Assembly (NCBI GenBank): GCA_038961845.1
Contig: CP152408.1
Location: 2,108,001-2,172,000 of the forward strand
Source: Xylophilus sp. GW821-FHT01B05
GTDB lineage: Bacteria > Pseudomonadota > Gammaproteobacteria > Burkholderiales > Burkholderiaceae_C
Length of the DNA: 64,000 bases
Direction: 5' to 3'
Shown: piece after piece, positions 9,257-16,501 of the stretch
How the letters are laid out: every line of letters starts with the position of its first letter
Numbering within the stretch: position 1 is the first letter of the stretch
Translations under genes and position numbers: made by a program
The notes under the pieces: generated by a model
The model's input: the letters and a program-made list of their open reading frames with translations, nothing else
Database searches by the model: none
Told to the model about the DNA's origin: nothing

Positions 9257-10107
9257 AAGGCCTGGATGTAGTCCCAGGCGTCTTGCGGGTCGTCGGTCAG
9301 GTGGAACAGCTTCAGGTCGGCGGCAGAGATCGTGCCTTCTTCCACCAGCACGTCGAAGTTGATCAGGCGCGTCCAGTAGTCGCGCCCGAACAGCACGATG
9401 GGCACTTGCCGCGACTTCTTGGTCTGCACCAGCGTCAGCACCTCGAACAGCTCGTCGAGCGTGCCAAAGCCGCCGGGGAAGGCCACCAGCGCCTTGGCGC
9501 GCATCATGAAATGCATCTTGCGCAGCGCGAAGTAGTGAAACTTGAACGACAGGCTGGGCGTGATGAAGCGGTTGCCGCTCTGCTCGTGCGGCAGGGCGAT
9601 GTTCAGGCCCACCGTGAGTGCGCCGGCCTCGTGCGCGCCGCGGTTGGCGGCTTCCATGATGCCGGGGCCGCCGCCGGTGCAGATGTAGAGCTGCTCTTCG
9701 CGCGGGCGGGGCAGGCTGTCGGTGGCCACTAGCCGGGCAAAGAGGCGGGCCTGCTCGTAGTAGTGGGCGTTTTTCACCTTCAGGCGGGCAGCGGCTACTG
9801 CGTCTGCGTCGCCTGCGGCCTCGGCGGAGGCCAGCAGCGCCTGGGCCTCGTCCGGCGGCAGGAAGCGCGCGCTGCCGTAGACGACGATGGTGTTGTCGAT
9901 GCCTTGGGCCTGCTGTTCCAGGTCGGGCTTGAGCATTTCCAGCTGCAGGCGGATGCCGCGGGTTTCACGGCGGATCAAAAACTCCGGGTCGGAAAAGGCC
10001 AGCCGGTAGGCGTCGGCCTGGAGGGCGTTGCCGCTGTCGGCATAGGCTTGCAGTTCTGCCCAGGCATCGGCGATGCGGCGGTCGTTCAGGTTGTGGGTGT
10101 TGTCCAT
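9244..10107 (-). CDS. LOG-family protein (TIGR00730 Rossmann fold)
   Basis: A 287-residue cytoplasmic protein of the group once called lysine decarboxylase-like. Two hallmark motifs are present: GGGPGIMEAANRGA near residue 145 and PGGFGTLDE near residue 210. In the LOG family these bind a nucleotide 5'-phosphate and catalyse release of the free base from nucleoside monophosphates. The N-terminal 90 residues are an extra helical region, making it longer than plant-type LOG (about 200 residues). It is convergent with the MFS gene and divergent from the next MFS gene. Its physiological substrate is unknown. Confidence 0.87.
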   Translation of the reverse strand: MDNTHNLNDRRIADAWAELQAYADSGNALQADAYRLAFSDPEFLIRRETRGIRLQLEMLKPDLEQQAQGIDNTIVVYGSARFLPPDEAQALLASAEAAGDADAVAAARLKVKNAHYYEQARLFARLVATDSLPRPREEQLYICTGGGPGIMEAANRGAHEAGALTVGLNIALPHEQSGNRFITPSLSFKFHYFALRKMHFMMRAKALVAFPGGFGTLDELFEVLTLVQTKKSRQVPIVLFGRDYWTRLINFDVLVEEGTISAADLKLFHLTDDPQDAWDYIQAFYRL

Positions 10108-10183
10108 TCCGCCGATTGTCGGGGATGCGGCGGGGGCGCGCAGGTCCGGCAGCAGTCAGCCGCTTGCACTATGCTCGCGCGCC

Positions 10184-11413
10184 ATGACTGCGCCAGCCTA
10201 TCGATTCCGCGACCTGCTACAAGAACGCGCCTTTATCCGTTTCTGGGCCACCCGGCTCTTTGGCACCGCAGGGCAGCAGATGCTGATGGTGGCCGTGGGC
10301 TGGCAGATGTACGAGCTGACCAGCAGTGCCTGGGACCTGGGCCTGGTCGGGCTCTACCAGTTCGCGCCGGCGCTGTTGCTGACGCTGGTGGCCGGCCATG
10401 TGGCCGACCGCGTGCACCGTGGCCGCATCGTGGCTGCCTGCCTGGTGGCGCAGGCCGTGGTGGCGCTGACCCTGGTGCTGGCCACACAAGGCCATTGGGT
10501 GGGACGCGATCTGTTGCTGGGCCTGTCGGTGCTGCTGGGCATGGCGCGCGCCTTTCAGATGCCGGCGCAGCAGGCGCTTACGCCCATGCTGGTGCCGGCA
10601 CTGATGCTGCCGCGTGCCATGGCCTTCTCGTCGGCCGGGCAGCAGGCCGCCATCATCGGTGGGCCGGCGCTGGGTGGGCTGGTGTTCGTGGCGGGGGCGA
10701 CTGCGGTGTACGCCACCTGCACGGTGCTGTTTGTGATCGGCTGCGTGCTGATCTCCCAGGTGCGTTATGCCCACGCACCAGCGCCGCGCGAGCCGGTGTC
10801 GGTGCAGACGTTGCTGGCGGGCGTGCGCTTCATCTGGCAGCGCAAACCGGTGCTGGGCGCGGTGTCGCTGGACCTGTTCGCGGTGCTGCTGGGCGGCGCG
10901 GTGGCGCTGCTGCCGATCTTCGCGCGCGACATCCTGCATACCGGGCCCTGGGGCCTGGGCCTGCTGCGCTCGGCGCCGGCAGTGGGGGCCTTGACCATGT
11001 CCATCGTGCTCACGCGCTGGCCGCTGGAGCGGCGCGTGGGCGTGTCCTTGCTGGGCGCGGTGGCGCTGTTTGGCGTGGCGACCTTGGTGTTTGGGCTGTC
11101 GCACAACATCTGGGTGTCGCTGGTGGCGCTGGCCGTGACCGGCGGCGCAGACATGGTGAGCGTGGTGGTGCGCCAGACGCTGGTGCAGCTGGAGACGCCC
11201 GACGCCATGCGCGGCCGGGTCAGCGCGGTCAACTCGGTCTTCATCGGCGCCAGCAACCAGCTGGGTGAATTCGAATCCGGCGCCACGGCCGCGCTGCTGG
11301 GGCCGGTCGGCTCGGTGGTGCTGGGTGGTGTGGGGACGGTGGCTGTGGCGCTGCTGTGGTTCCGCTTCTTCCCTTCGCTAGCGAAGCGCGACCGAATTAC
11401 AGGCGACGCCTGA
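10184..11413 (+). CDS. MFS transporter, EntS-like (MFS_3)
   Basis: A 409-residue, roughly 12-helix inner-membrane protein. The segment RFWATRLFGTAGQQMLMVAV at the N-terminus, ADRVHRGRI in the first cytoplasmic loop, and MRGRVSAVNSVFIGASNQLG near the C-terminus match the EntS-like branch of the superfamily, which exports siderophores or drugs. The ATG at 10184 was chosen because homology starts at MTAPAYRFRDLL; the frame is open to 10073 but overlaps the LOG gene's promoter side. No siderophore genes lie nearby, so the substrate is open. Confidence 0.83.
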   Translation: MTAPAYRFRDLLQERAFIRFWATRLFGTAGQQMLMVAVGWQMYELTSSAWDLGLVGLYQFAPALLLTLVAGHVADRVHRGRIVAACLVAQAVVALTLVLATQGHWVGRDLLLGLSVLLGMARAFQMPAQQALTPMLVPALMLPRAMAFSSAGQQAAIIGGPALGGLVFVAGATAVYATCTVLFVIGCVLISQVRYAHAPAPREPVSVQTLLAGVRFIWQRKPVLGAVSLDLFAVLLGGAVALLPIFARDILHTGPWGLGLLRSAPAVGALTMSIVLTRWPLERRVGVSLLGAVALFGVATLVFGLSHNIWVSLVALAVTGGADMVSVVVRQTLVQLETPDAMRGRVSAVNSVFIGASNQLGEFESGATAALLGPVGSVVLGGVGTVAVALLWFRFFPSLAKRDRITGDA

Positions 11414-11446
11414 TCGTCCCCGCCGTGCTTGCGGCACACTGCGGGG

Positions 11447-12727
11447 ATGTTGCAGAACTTTACCGAACGCTTACTCGCCCGGGCCTTGGCGCCGCTGGTC
11501 CGGCGCGGTTCTTTGACCATTGCCTTGCCCTCGGGCCGGCGCTTGGAGCTGGGCGATGGCGGCACGCCGCAGGTGGCGATCCGCTTCACCGATGCCGCCG
11601 CCGTGCGTGCGCTGCTGCGCGACCCGGATCTGCAACTGGGCGAGCTGTTCATGGACCAGCGCCTGTGCGTGGAGCAGGGCAGCGTCTACGACCTGCTCGA
11701 GCTGCTGCTGCGCGATTCCAAGCAGGTGCGGCCCGGCCTGGCGGTGCGCGTGCTGGACCGGGTGCGCATGGGCCTGCGCGGCTTTCTGCAGCGCAACCTG
11801 CCGGCCAAGGCACGTGCCAATGTGGCCCACCACTACGACCTGGACGACCGGCTCTACCGCCTGTTCCTGGATGAGGATCGGCAGTATTCCTGCGCTTACT
11901 TTGAGTCGCCCGAGCAGGACCTGGAGGCGGCCCAACTGGCCAAGAAGCGCCACATCGCGGCCAAATTGCTGGTGGAGCCGGGCCAGCGCGTGCTGGACAT
12001 AGGCTGCGGCTGGGGCGGGCTGTCGCGCTACCTGGCGGCGGTGGCGGGCGCGGGCCATGTCACCGGCATCACGCTGTCGACCGAGCAGATCGCCGAGGCC
12101 GAGCGCCTGCGCGCCGCCACGCCGCAGCCCGACGCGCTGGAGTACCGGCTGGAAGACTACCGCGCCACGCAAGGGCGCTTTGATCGCATCGTCTCGGTGG
12201 GCATGTTCGAGCACGTGGGCCACAAGTTCCACGACGCCTTTTTTCGCCAGTGCTACGAGCTGCTGGAAGACGATGGCGTGATGCTGTTGCACTTCATCGG
12301 CAACTCTGACGTGCCGGACTTCAACAACCCGTGGATAGAGAAGTACATCTTTCCTGGCGGCAGCCTGCCATCGCTGTCGGAGTGCACGCCGGCGATAGAA
12401 CGCTCGGGCCTGGTCGTGACCGATATCGAGATCCTGCGCCTGCACTACGCGCGCACCCTGCGCCTGTGGCGCGAGCGTTTTCTGGCGCGGCGCGAAGAGG
12501 CGCGCGAGCTTTATGACGAGCGCTTTTGCCGCATGTGGGAGTTTTATCTGTCGATGTCGGAGACGGCCTTTCGCTACCAGGACATCGCCATCTTCCAGAT
12601 CCAGCTGGCGCGCCGGCAAGAGGCCGTGCCGCTCACCCGGGGCTACGTCGCCGAGCGCGAAGCGGCGCTGCGGCAGCGCGAGGCTGAGCCTGCACCGCTA
12701 CCGAAAATATTGGTCAAAATGGCCTGA
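11447..12727 (+). CDS. cfa: Cyclopropane-fatty-acyl-phospholipid synthase
   Basis: A 426-residue enzyme that adds a methylene group from S-adenosylmethionine across the double bond of membrane phospholipid acyl chains. The SAM-binding motif VLDIGCGWGGLSRYLA begins at about residue 182. ARANVAHHYDLDDRLYRLFL, YSCAYFESP and SVGMFEHVGHK are all typical of the family. The ATG at 11447 follows GCGGGG; another in-frame start lies 6 codons upstream. The final codons (ILVKMA and the TGA) lie within repeat copy B, so this C-terminus is set by the repeat rather than by the ancestral gene. Confidence 0.92.
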   Translation: MLQNFTERLLARALAPLVRRGSLTIALPSGRRLELGDGGTPQVAIRFTDAAAVRALLRDPDLQLGELFMDQRLCVEQGSVYDLLELLLRDSKQVRPGLAVRVLDRVRMGLRGFLQRNLPAKARANVAHHYDLDDRLYRLFLDEDRQYSCAYFESPEQDLEAAQLAKKRHIAAKLLVEPGQRVLDIGCGWGGLSRYLAAVAGAGHVTGITLSTEQIAEAERLRAATPQPDALEYRLEDYRATQGRFDRIVSVGMFEHVGHKFHDAFFRQCYELLEDDGVMLLHFIGNSDVPDFNNPWIEKYIFPGGSLPSLSECTPAIERSGLVVTDIEILRLHYARTLRLWRERFLARREEARELYDERFCRMWEFYLSMSETAFRYQDIAIFQIQLARRQEAVPLTRGYVAEREAALRQREAEPAPLPKILVKMA

Positions 12728-12771
12728 AGTCCAGGTGGGTCAACGGCTTTGTGCTAGAAAAAACGTAGCAG
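12703..12771 (+). repeat. Dispersed palindromic repeat, copy B
   Basis: A 69 bp copy beginning ATATTGGTCAAAATGGCCTG and ending in AAAAAACGTAGCAG. It spans the ends of the convergent genes cfa and crcB and contains both stop codons. It is the most diverged copy: TAGCTA is replaced by GTGCTA. Confidence 0.7.
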
Positions 12772-13126
12772 TGTAGACGCCTGCCAGCGTCAGCAGCAGC
12801 GAGCCGGCCACGTGCAGCAAGGCGGTGCCAAAGGCCAGGGCCAGGCGTTGCTGCAGCAGCATGCCCACCACCTCGGCCGAGAAGCTGGAGAAGGTCGTGA
12901 GGCCGCCCAGGAAGCCGGTCACCAGTGCCAGGCGCCACACCGGGTCGAGCTGCGGCAGGCTCTGGAACACCGCCACGCAGATGCCGATCAGGTAGCCGCC
13001 GATGAGGTTGGCGGCCAGCGTGCCCCAGGGCACGGTGGTCGCATGGGTGTTCAGCCAGAGGCCCAGGCCCCAGCGGGAGAGGGCGCCAATGCTGGCGCCG
13101 ATGCAGATGGCGATGACGGGAAGCAT
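12740..13126 (-). CDS. crcB: Fluoride channel CrcB/Fluc
   Basis: A 128-residue four-helix membrane protein that dimerises into a fluoride-export channel. GASIGALSRW near the start, NLIGGYLIG in helix 2, and GFLGGLTTFSSFS with the phenylalanine track and Na+ site region are all present. Its last dozen codons (about VYTATFFLAQSR) are encoded by repeat copy B, and the TGA stop lies inside the repeat. No crcB-type fluoride riboswitch is recognisable in the 150 bases upstream. Confidence 0.93.
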   Translation of the reverse strand: MLPVIAICIGASIGALSRWGLGLWLNTHATTVPWGTLAANLIGGYLIGICVAVFQSLPQLDPVWRLALVTGFLGGLTTFSSFSAEVVGMLLQQRLALAFGTALLHVAGSLLLTLAGVYTATFFLAQSR

Positions 13127-13214
13127 GGCGGCGGGGCGGGACGAATACGGCGGAGCGCGCAGTATCGCCGCAAGCCGAGAGGCCCTATCCGCACGCGGCA
13201 GCGCGGGCAGCTGA

Positions 13215-13280
13215 ATTTATGAAGAAAAGTGCCTGAAACCCAGGACTGGCGCCGGCTATTAGCTATATATTTTGTAGCTA
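13215..13280 (+). repeat. Dispersed palindromic repeat, copy C
   Basis: A 66 bp copy containing AAAAGTGCCTGAAACCCAGG and GGCTATTAGCTATATATTTT. It fills most of the gap between crcB and mrpG. Its right edge supplies the TAG stop of mrpG (minus strand, 13278-13280). Confidence 0.78.
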
Positions 13281-13646
13281 CTGAGCGTCGCCTGCCGGGC
13301 CATCGCCCAGGCCTTGCGGCACATCGGTGCGCCCGGCCCGGCGCGCCCGGAACAGCGCCGCGCGCATCAGGAAGATGGTGGTCACCGGCACCGTCAGCGC
13401 GACAAAGATGGCAATCAGCAGCGCGTGCACTGACAGCGTGCCCTCGCGGGCCGAGAAGTAGATGATGGTCGCGGCCACCAGCGACCAGCAGCCCATGGTG
13501 GCGCCCAGCGTGGTGGCGTGAATGCGCTGGAAGAAGCTCGTCAGCCGCAGCACGCCGACCGAGCCCAGCAGCGCCAACAGGCTGCCCAGCAAGGCCAGCA
13601 GGCCCACGGCGATCTCGGCCCAGAAGGGCAGCGCTGCCGGGATCAT
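13278..13646 (-). CDS. mrpG: Cation/proton antiporter subunit G (MrpG/PhaG)
   Basis: A 122-residue membrane protein, last gene of the Mrp/Pha operon. It has three hydrophobic helices and the family motifs LLGSVGVLRLTSFFQRIHA and GATMGCWSLVAA. Mrp complexes exchange cytoplasmic Na+ or K+ for protons; MrpG is a small subunit needed for complex assembly. The ATG lies within the end of mrpF, so translation is coupled. The TAG stop comes from repeat copy C. Confidence 0.88.
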   Translation of the reverse strand: MIPAALPFWAEIAVGLLALLGSLLALLGSVGVLRLTSFFQRIHATTLGATMGCWSLVAATIIYFSAREGTLSVHALLIAIFVALTVPVTTIFLMRAALFRARRAGRTDVPQGLGDGPAGDAQ

Positions 13647-13921
13647 TCGATCACCTCGCCGCGCAGCAAGAACTTGGACATGGCGGTGGAGCCGACAAAG
13701 CCGAACAGCGCGATCAGCATGGCCGCTTCGAAGTACATGCTGCTGCCATAGCGCAGGCCCAGCACCAGCATGGCCAGCATGCCGTTGATGTAGAAGGTGT
13801 CCAGCGCCATCACGCGGTCCTGGGCGGTGGGCCCGCGCAGCATGCGCAGCAGACAGCAGGCCATGGCCAGCGCCAGGCAGCCCATGGCGGTCCACAGCGA
13901 CCAGATCAGGAAGGGGCTCAT
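13643..13921 (-). CDS. mrpF: Cation/proton antiporter subunit F (MrpF/PhaF)
   Basis: A 92-residue subunit with three transmembrane helices. The conserved segment RGPTAQDRVMALDTFYIN after helix 1 is the MrpF/PhaF signature, containing the Asp residues conserved in the family. The ATG at 13921 overlaps the end of mrpE by 4 bases and its stop overlaps mrpG, as expected for subunits made in fixed ratio. Confidence 0.9.
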   Translation of the reverse strand: MSPFLIWSLWTAMGCLALAMACCLLRMLRGPTAQDRVMALDTFYINGMLAMLVLGLRYGSSMYFEAAMLIALFGFVGSTAMSKFLLRGEVIE

Positions 13922-14409
13922 TCGAAGATCTCCATCAGCGGGCGTTCGTAGCGCTGCTTGATGTCGGCCACCAGCCGGGCCGGATCGCGCGCATCGAACA
14001 CATGCAACAGCAGCACGCTGCGGTCCAGCGCCAGCTCGGCCCAGGCCGAGCCCGGCGTGGCGCAGAGGATCAGTGCCAGCACCGCGAGCGCGTTCGGGTC
14101 GCGCAGTTCCAGCGGCACGTGGACGAAGCCCGAGGGGATGTCGCTGGCGCGCCGCGTCAGCAGCAGCCAGGCCACCTGCAGGTTGGAGCGCAGGGCATCG
14201 GCCAGCACCGTGGCCAGCAGCCGGCAGGCCGTCCAGGGCCGGCGCACGCGTACTGGCGCCGGCCGCAGGCTGTCGGTCAGCAGCGGGCCGGCAATGGCGA
14301 TCAGCAGCGCCATCGCCAGCGAAGGCGGGGCCAGCGACTGCACCAGCAACAGCCACAGGCCGAACAGGGCTGCCGACAGCAGCGGATGGGGGACAAGGCG
14401 CCGGATCAT
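13918..14409 (-). CDS. mrpE: Cation/proton antiporter subunit E (MrpE/PhaE)
   Basis: A 163-residue subunit with two or three N-terminal membrane helices followed by a cytoplasmic domain. The signatures LRSNLQVAWLLLT, GFVHVPLELRDPNALAVLA and ATPGSAWAEL match MrpE (the TPGT-like segment is diagnostic). It overlaps mrpD at its start (ATGA) and mrpF at its end. It belongs to the membrane antiporter complex encoded across 13278-19455. Confidence 0.9.
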   Translation of the reverse strand: MIRRLVPHPLLSAALFGLWLLLVQSLAPPSLAMALLIAIAGPLLTDSLRPAPVRVRRPWTACRLLATVLADALRSNLQVAWLLLTRRASDIPSGFVHVPLELRDPNALAVLALILCATPGSAWAELALDRSVLLLHVFDARDPARLVADIKQRYERPLMEIFE

Positions 14410-16121
14410 GGTGTTGCCGCCGGCTTCTGCGGGTTGGGCACGGGCCGCGCCTGCATCACCGCCTGCAGGTAGGCCTGTGGCTGCCGCAGCGCGTCGGCCG
14501 TGTCTTGCGTATAGCGCAGCGCCCGGCCGCCAAATACCGTCAGCAGCACGCAGCCCAGCAGCAGTGCGCCGATCGGTACGCCTTCGGCAATGCGCAGCGT
14601 TGGCACGCCGCGCCCCTGCGCCGCCCAGAAATGGCGGATGCCGGCGCGGCTCATGGCGATCAGGCTCAACAGGCCCGAGCCGATCACCAGTGCCAGCAGC
14701 GTCCATTGCGGCGCACCCGGCGTGTTGGAGATCCCCGGCACGCCGGCCACATCGGTAATGCCATGGCCCAGGCCCAGCGGGTTGAGCAGGGCCGACAGCA
14801 TCGCCATCTTGCCGATGAAGCCCGACAGCGGCGGCAACCCGGCGATCAGCACCGCGCAGCCCATGAAGGCCAGGCCCAGGAAGGCGATGGCCGCGGGAAT
14901 GGCCCGGCCGATCAGCACCTGCTGCTCTTCGTCGAGGTTGATGCCCACCAGCGGCTTGAGGTCGGGTGAGAGGAAGGGCGCGTGGTCGCCCTGCTCATGC
15001 GGCGCGAAGGTGGCGCCATCGTTGCGCCAGCGCTCGATCAGGTCCACCACCAGGAACAGCGCGCAGGCCGCCAGCGTGGACGACAGCATGTAGTACAGCG
15101 CCCCGGCCGTGAGCGCGCTCTGGCCAAAGCCAAAGGCCGCCAGCAGCGTGCCGGAAGACACCACCACGCCATAGCCGGCCAGGTTGCCAAGCTTCTGCGA
15201 GGCCACCATGCCCACGGCGCCAAACACCAGGGTCAGCATGCCGCCCGCGATCAGCCAGTTGCCGCCAAAGAAGGCCGAGGCGCCGGCGTCTGCCGAAAAC
15301 AGCAGCGTCCACAGCCGCAGCAGCGTGTAGAGGCCGACCTTGCTCATGATGGCAAACAGCGCGCCCACCGGCGCCGTGGCCGCGCTGTAGGCCGGCACCA
15401 GCCAGAAGTTGAGCGGCCAGATCGCCGCCTTGGCCAGGAAGGCCACCGCCAGGATGCCGGCTGAGGCATGCAGCAGGCCACGGTCGGCCGCTGCCACCTG
15501 CGGAATGCGCAGCGCCAGGTCCGCCATATTGAGCGTGCCGGTCACGCCATACAGCATGGAGGCGCCGATCAGGAACAGTGAGGACGCGGCCAGGTTGATG
15601 GCGATGTAGTGCAGACTGGCCTGCACCCGGATGCGGCCCGAGCCGTGCAGCAGCAGCCCGTAGGAGGCGGCCAGCATGATCTCGAAGAACACGAACAGGT
15701 TGAACAGGTCTGCCGTCAGAAAGGCGCCGGCCAGCCCCATCAGCTGGAACTGGAACAGCGGGTGGAAGTGCACCCCGGCACGGTGCCAGCGCGCCGCAGC
15801 AAACAGCACCGAGGCACAGGCCACCAGGCCGGCCAGCACCAGCATCAGCGCCGACAAGCGGTCGATCGCCAGCACGATGCCAAACGGCGCCTGCCAGTTG
15901 CCGGGCAGGTAGATGCCCACGGCGGCCTGGCCGGCCTGGCCCTGGCCGTCGACCCAGCGCAGCAGGGCGATGGCTATGGCAAACCACAGCGCGGTGGAAA
16001 ACAGGTTGATTGCGACCTTGAGGCGCCGCTGCTCTTCGCCCAGCAGCAGCATCAGGGCGCCGGTGGCCATGGGCAGCAGGATCGGCACCACCAGCAGGTG
16101 CGGCATCAGCCAGGCGGTCAT
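14406..16121 (-). CDS. mrpD: Cation/proton antiporter subunit D (MrpD/PhaD)
   Basis: A 571-residue NuoN/NuoM-like membrane subunit with about 14 helices, one of the two proton-pumping-type subunits of the complex. LTADLFNLFVFFEIMLAASY contains the conserved Glu of the first half, and KAAIWPLNFWLVPAYSAA contains the lysine-bearing helix that aligns with complex I antiporter-like subunits. The loop between about residues 385 and 415 is hydrophilic. The gene is tightly packed, overlapping mrpC and mrpE by 4 bases each. Confidence 0.93.
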   Translation of the reverse strand: MTAWLMPHLLVVPILLPMATGALMLLLGEEQRRLKVAINLFSTALWFAIAIALLRWVDGQGQAGQAAVGIYLPGNWQAPFGIVLAIDRLSALMLVLAGLVACASVLFAAARWHRAGVHFHPLFQFQLMGLAGAFLTADLFNLFVFFEIMLAASYGLLLHGSGRIRVQASLHYIAINLAASSLFLIGASMLYGVTGTLNMADLALRIPQVAAADRGLLHASAGILAVAFLAKAAIWPLNFWLVPAYSAATAPVGALFAIMSKVGLYTLLRLWTLLFSADAGASAFFGGNWLIAGGMLTLVFGAVGMVASQKLGNLAGYGVVVSSGTLLAAFGFGQSALTAGALYYMLSSTLAACALFLVVDLIERWRNDGATFAPHEQGDHAPFLSPDLKPLVGINLDEEQQVLIGRAIPAAIAFLGLAFMGCAVLIAGLPPLSGFIGKMAMLSALLNPLGLGHGITDVAGVPGISNTPGAPQWTLLALVIGSGLLSLIAMSRAGIRHFWAAQGRGVPTLRIAEGVPIGALLLGCVLLTVFGGRALRYTQDTADALRQPQAYLQAVMQARPVPNPQKPAATP

Positions 16122-16501
16122 CGGCCGTCCTCCAGCTCACCGGCCGGGGCCAGGTTCTTGCCCAGGTCTTCCGTGCCGTCCACGTGGTCGGAGCCAGACA
16201 GCCCGCGCAACGCCATCATCACCACCAGGAACAGTGCCGTCATGGCAAAGCCGATCACGATGGCGGTCAGCACCAGGGCCTGCGGCAGCGGGTCGTCATA
16301 GTGCTGCAGCGTGGCCGGCAGGTGCGGCAGCAGCACCGGCTCGCGGTCTATCGAGAGCCGGCCCATGCCAAAGATGAACAGGTTGACCGCATAGGCGATC
16401 AGCGACAGGCCCATGATGACCTGGAAGGTGCGCGGCCGCAGCAGCAGCCAGACGCCGGAGGAGGTGAGCACGCCGATGGCGATGGCCAGCACGATTTCCA
16501 T
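16118..16501 (-). CDS. mrpC: Cation/proton antiporter subunit C (MrpC/PhaC)
   Basis: A 127-residue NuoK-like subunit with three helices. GVWLLLRPRTFQVIMGLSL and AYAVNLFIFGMG give helices 1-2, and DPLPQALVLTAIVIGFAMTA is the diagnostic helix 3 motif of MrpC/NuoK proteins. It overlaps the mrpA stop by one base (TGATG) and mrpD by four, in the standard A-C-D order. Confidence 0.93.
   Translation of the reverse strand: MEIVLAIAIGVLTSSGVWLLLRPRTFQVIMGLSLIAYAVNLFIFGMGRLSIDREPVLLPHLPATLQHYDDPLPQALVLTAIVIGFAMTALFLVVMMALRGLSGSDHVDGTEDLGKNLAPAGELEDGR

Noticed and set aside
8356..9732. 458-codon plus-strand frame crossing two genes
   Set aside because: It reads a shifted frame of the MFS gene and then the antisense of the LOG gene; neither part resembles a protein family.
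13127..13220. Fluoride riboswitch before crcB
   Set aside because: I looked for the conserved crcB-motif core on the minus strand and did not find it.
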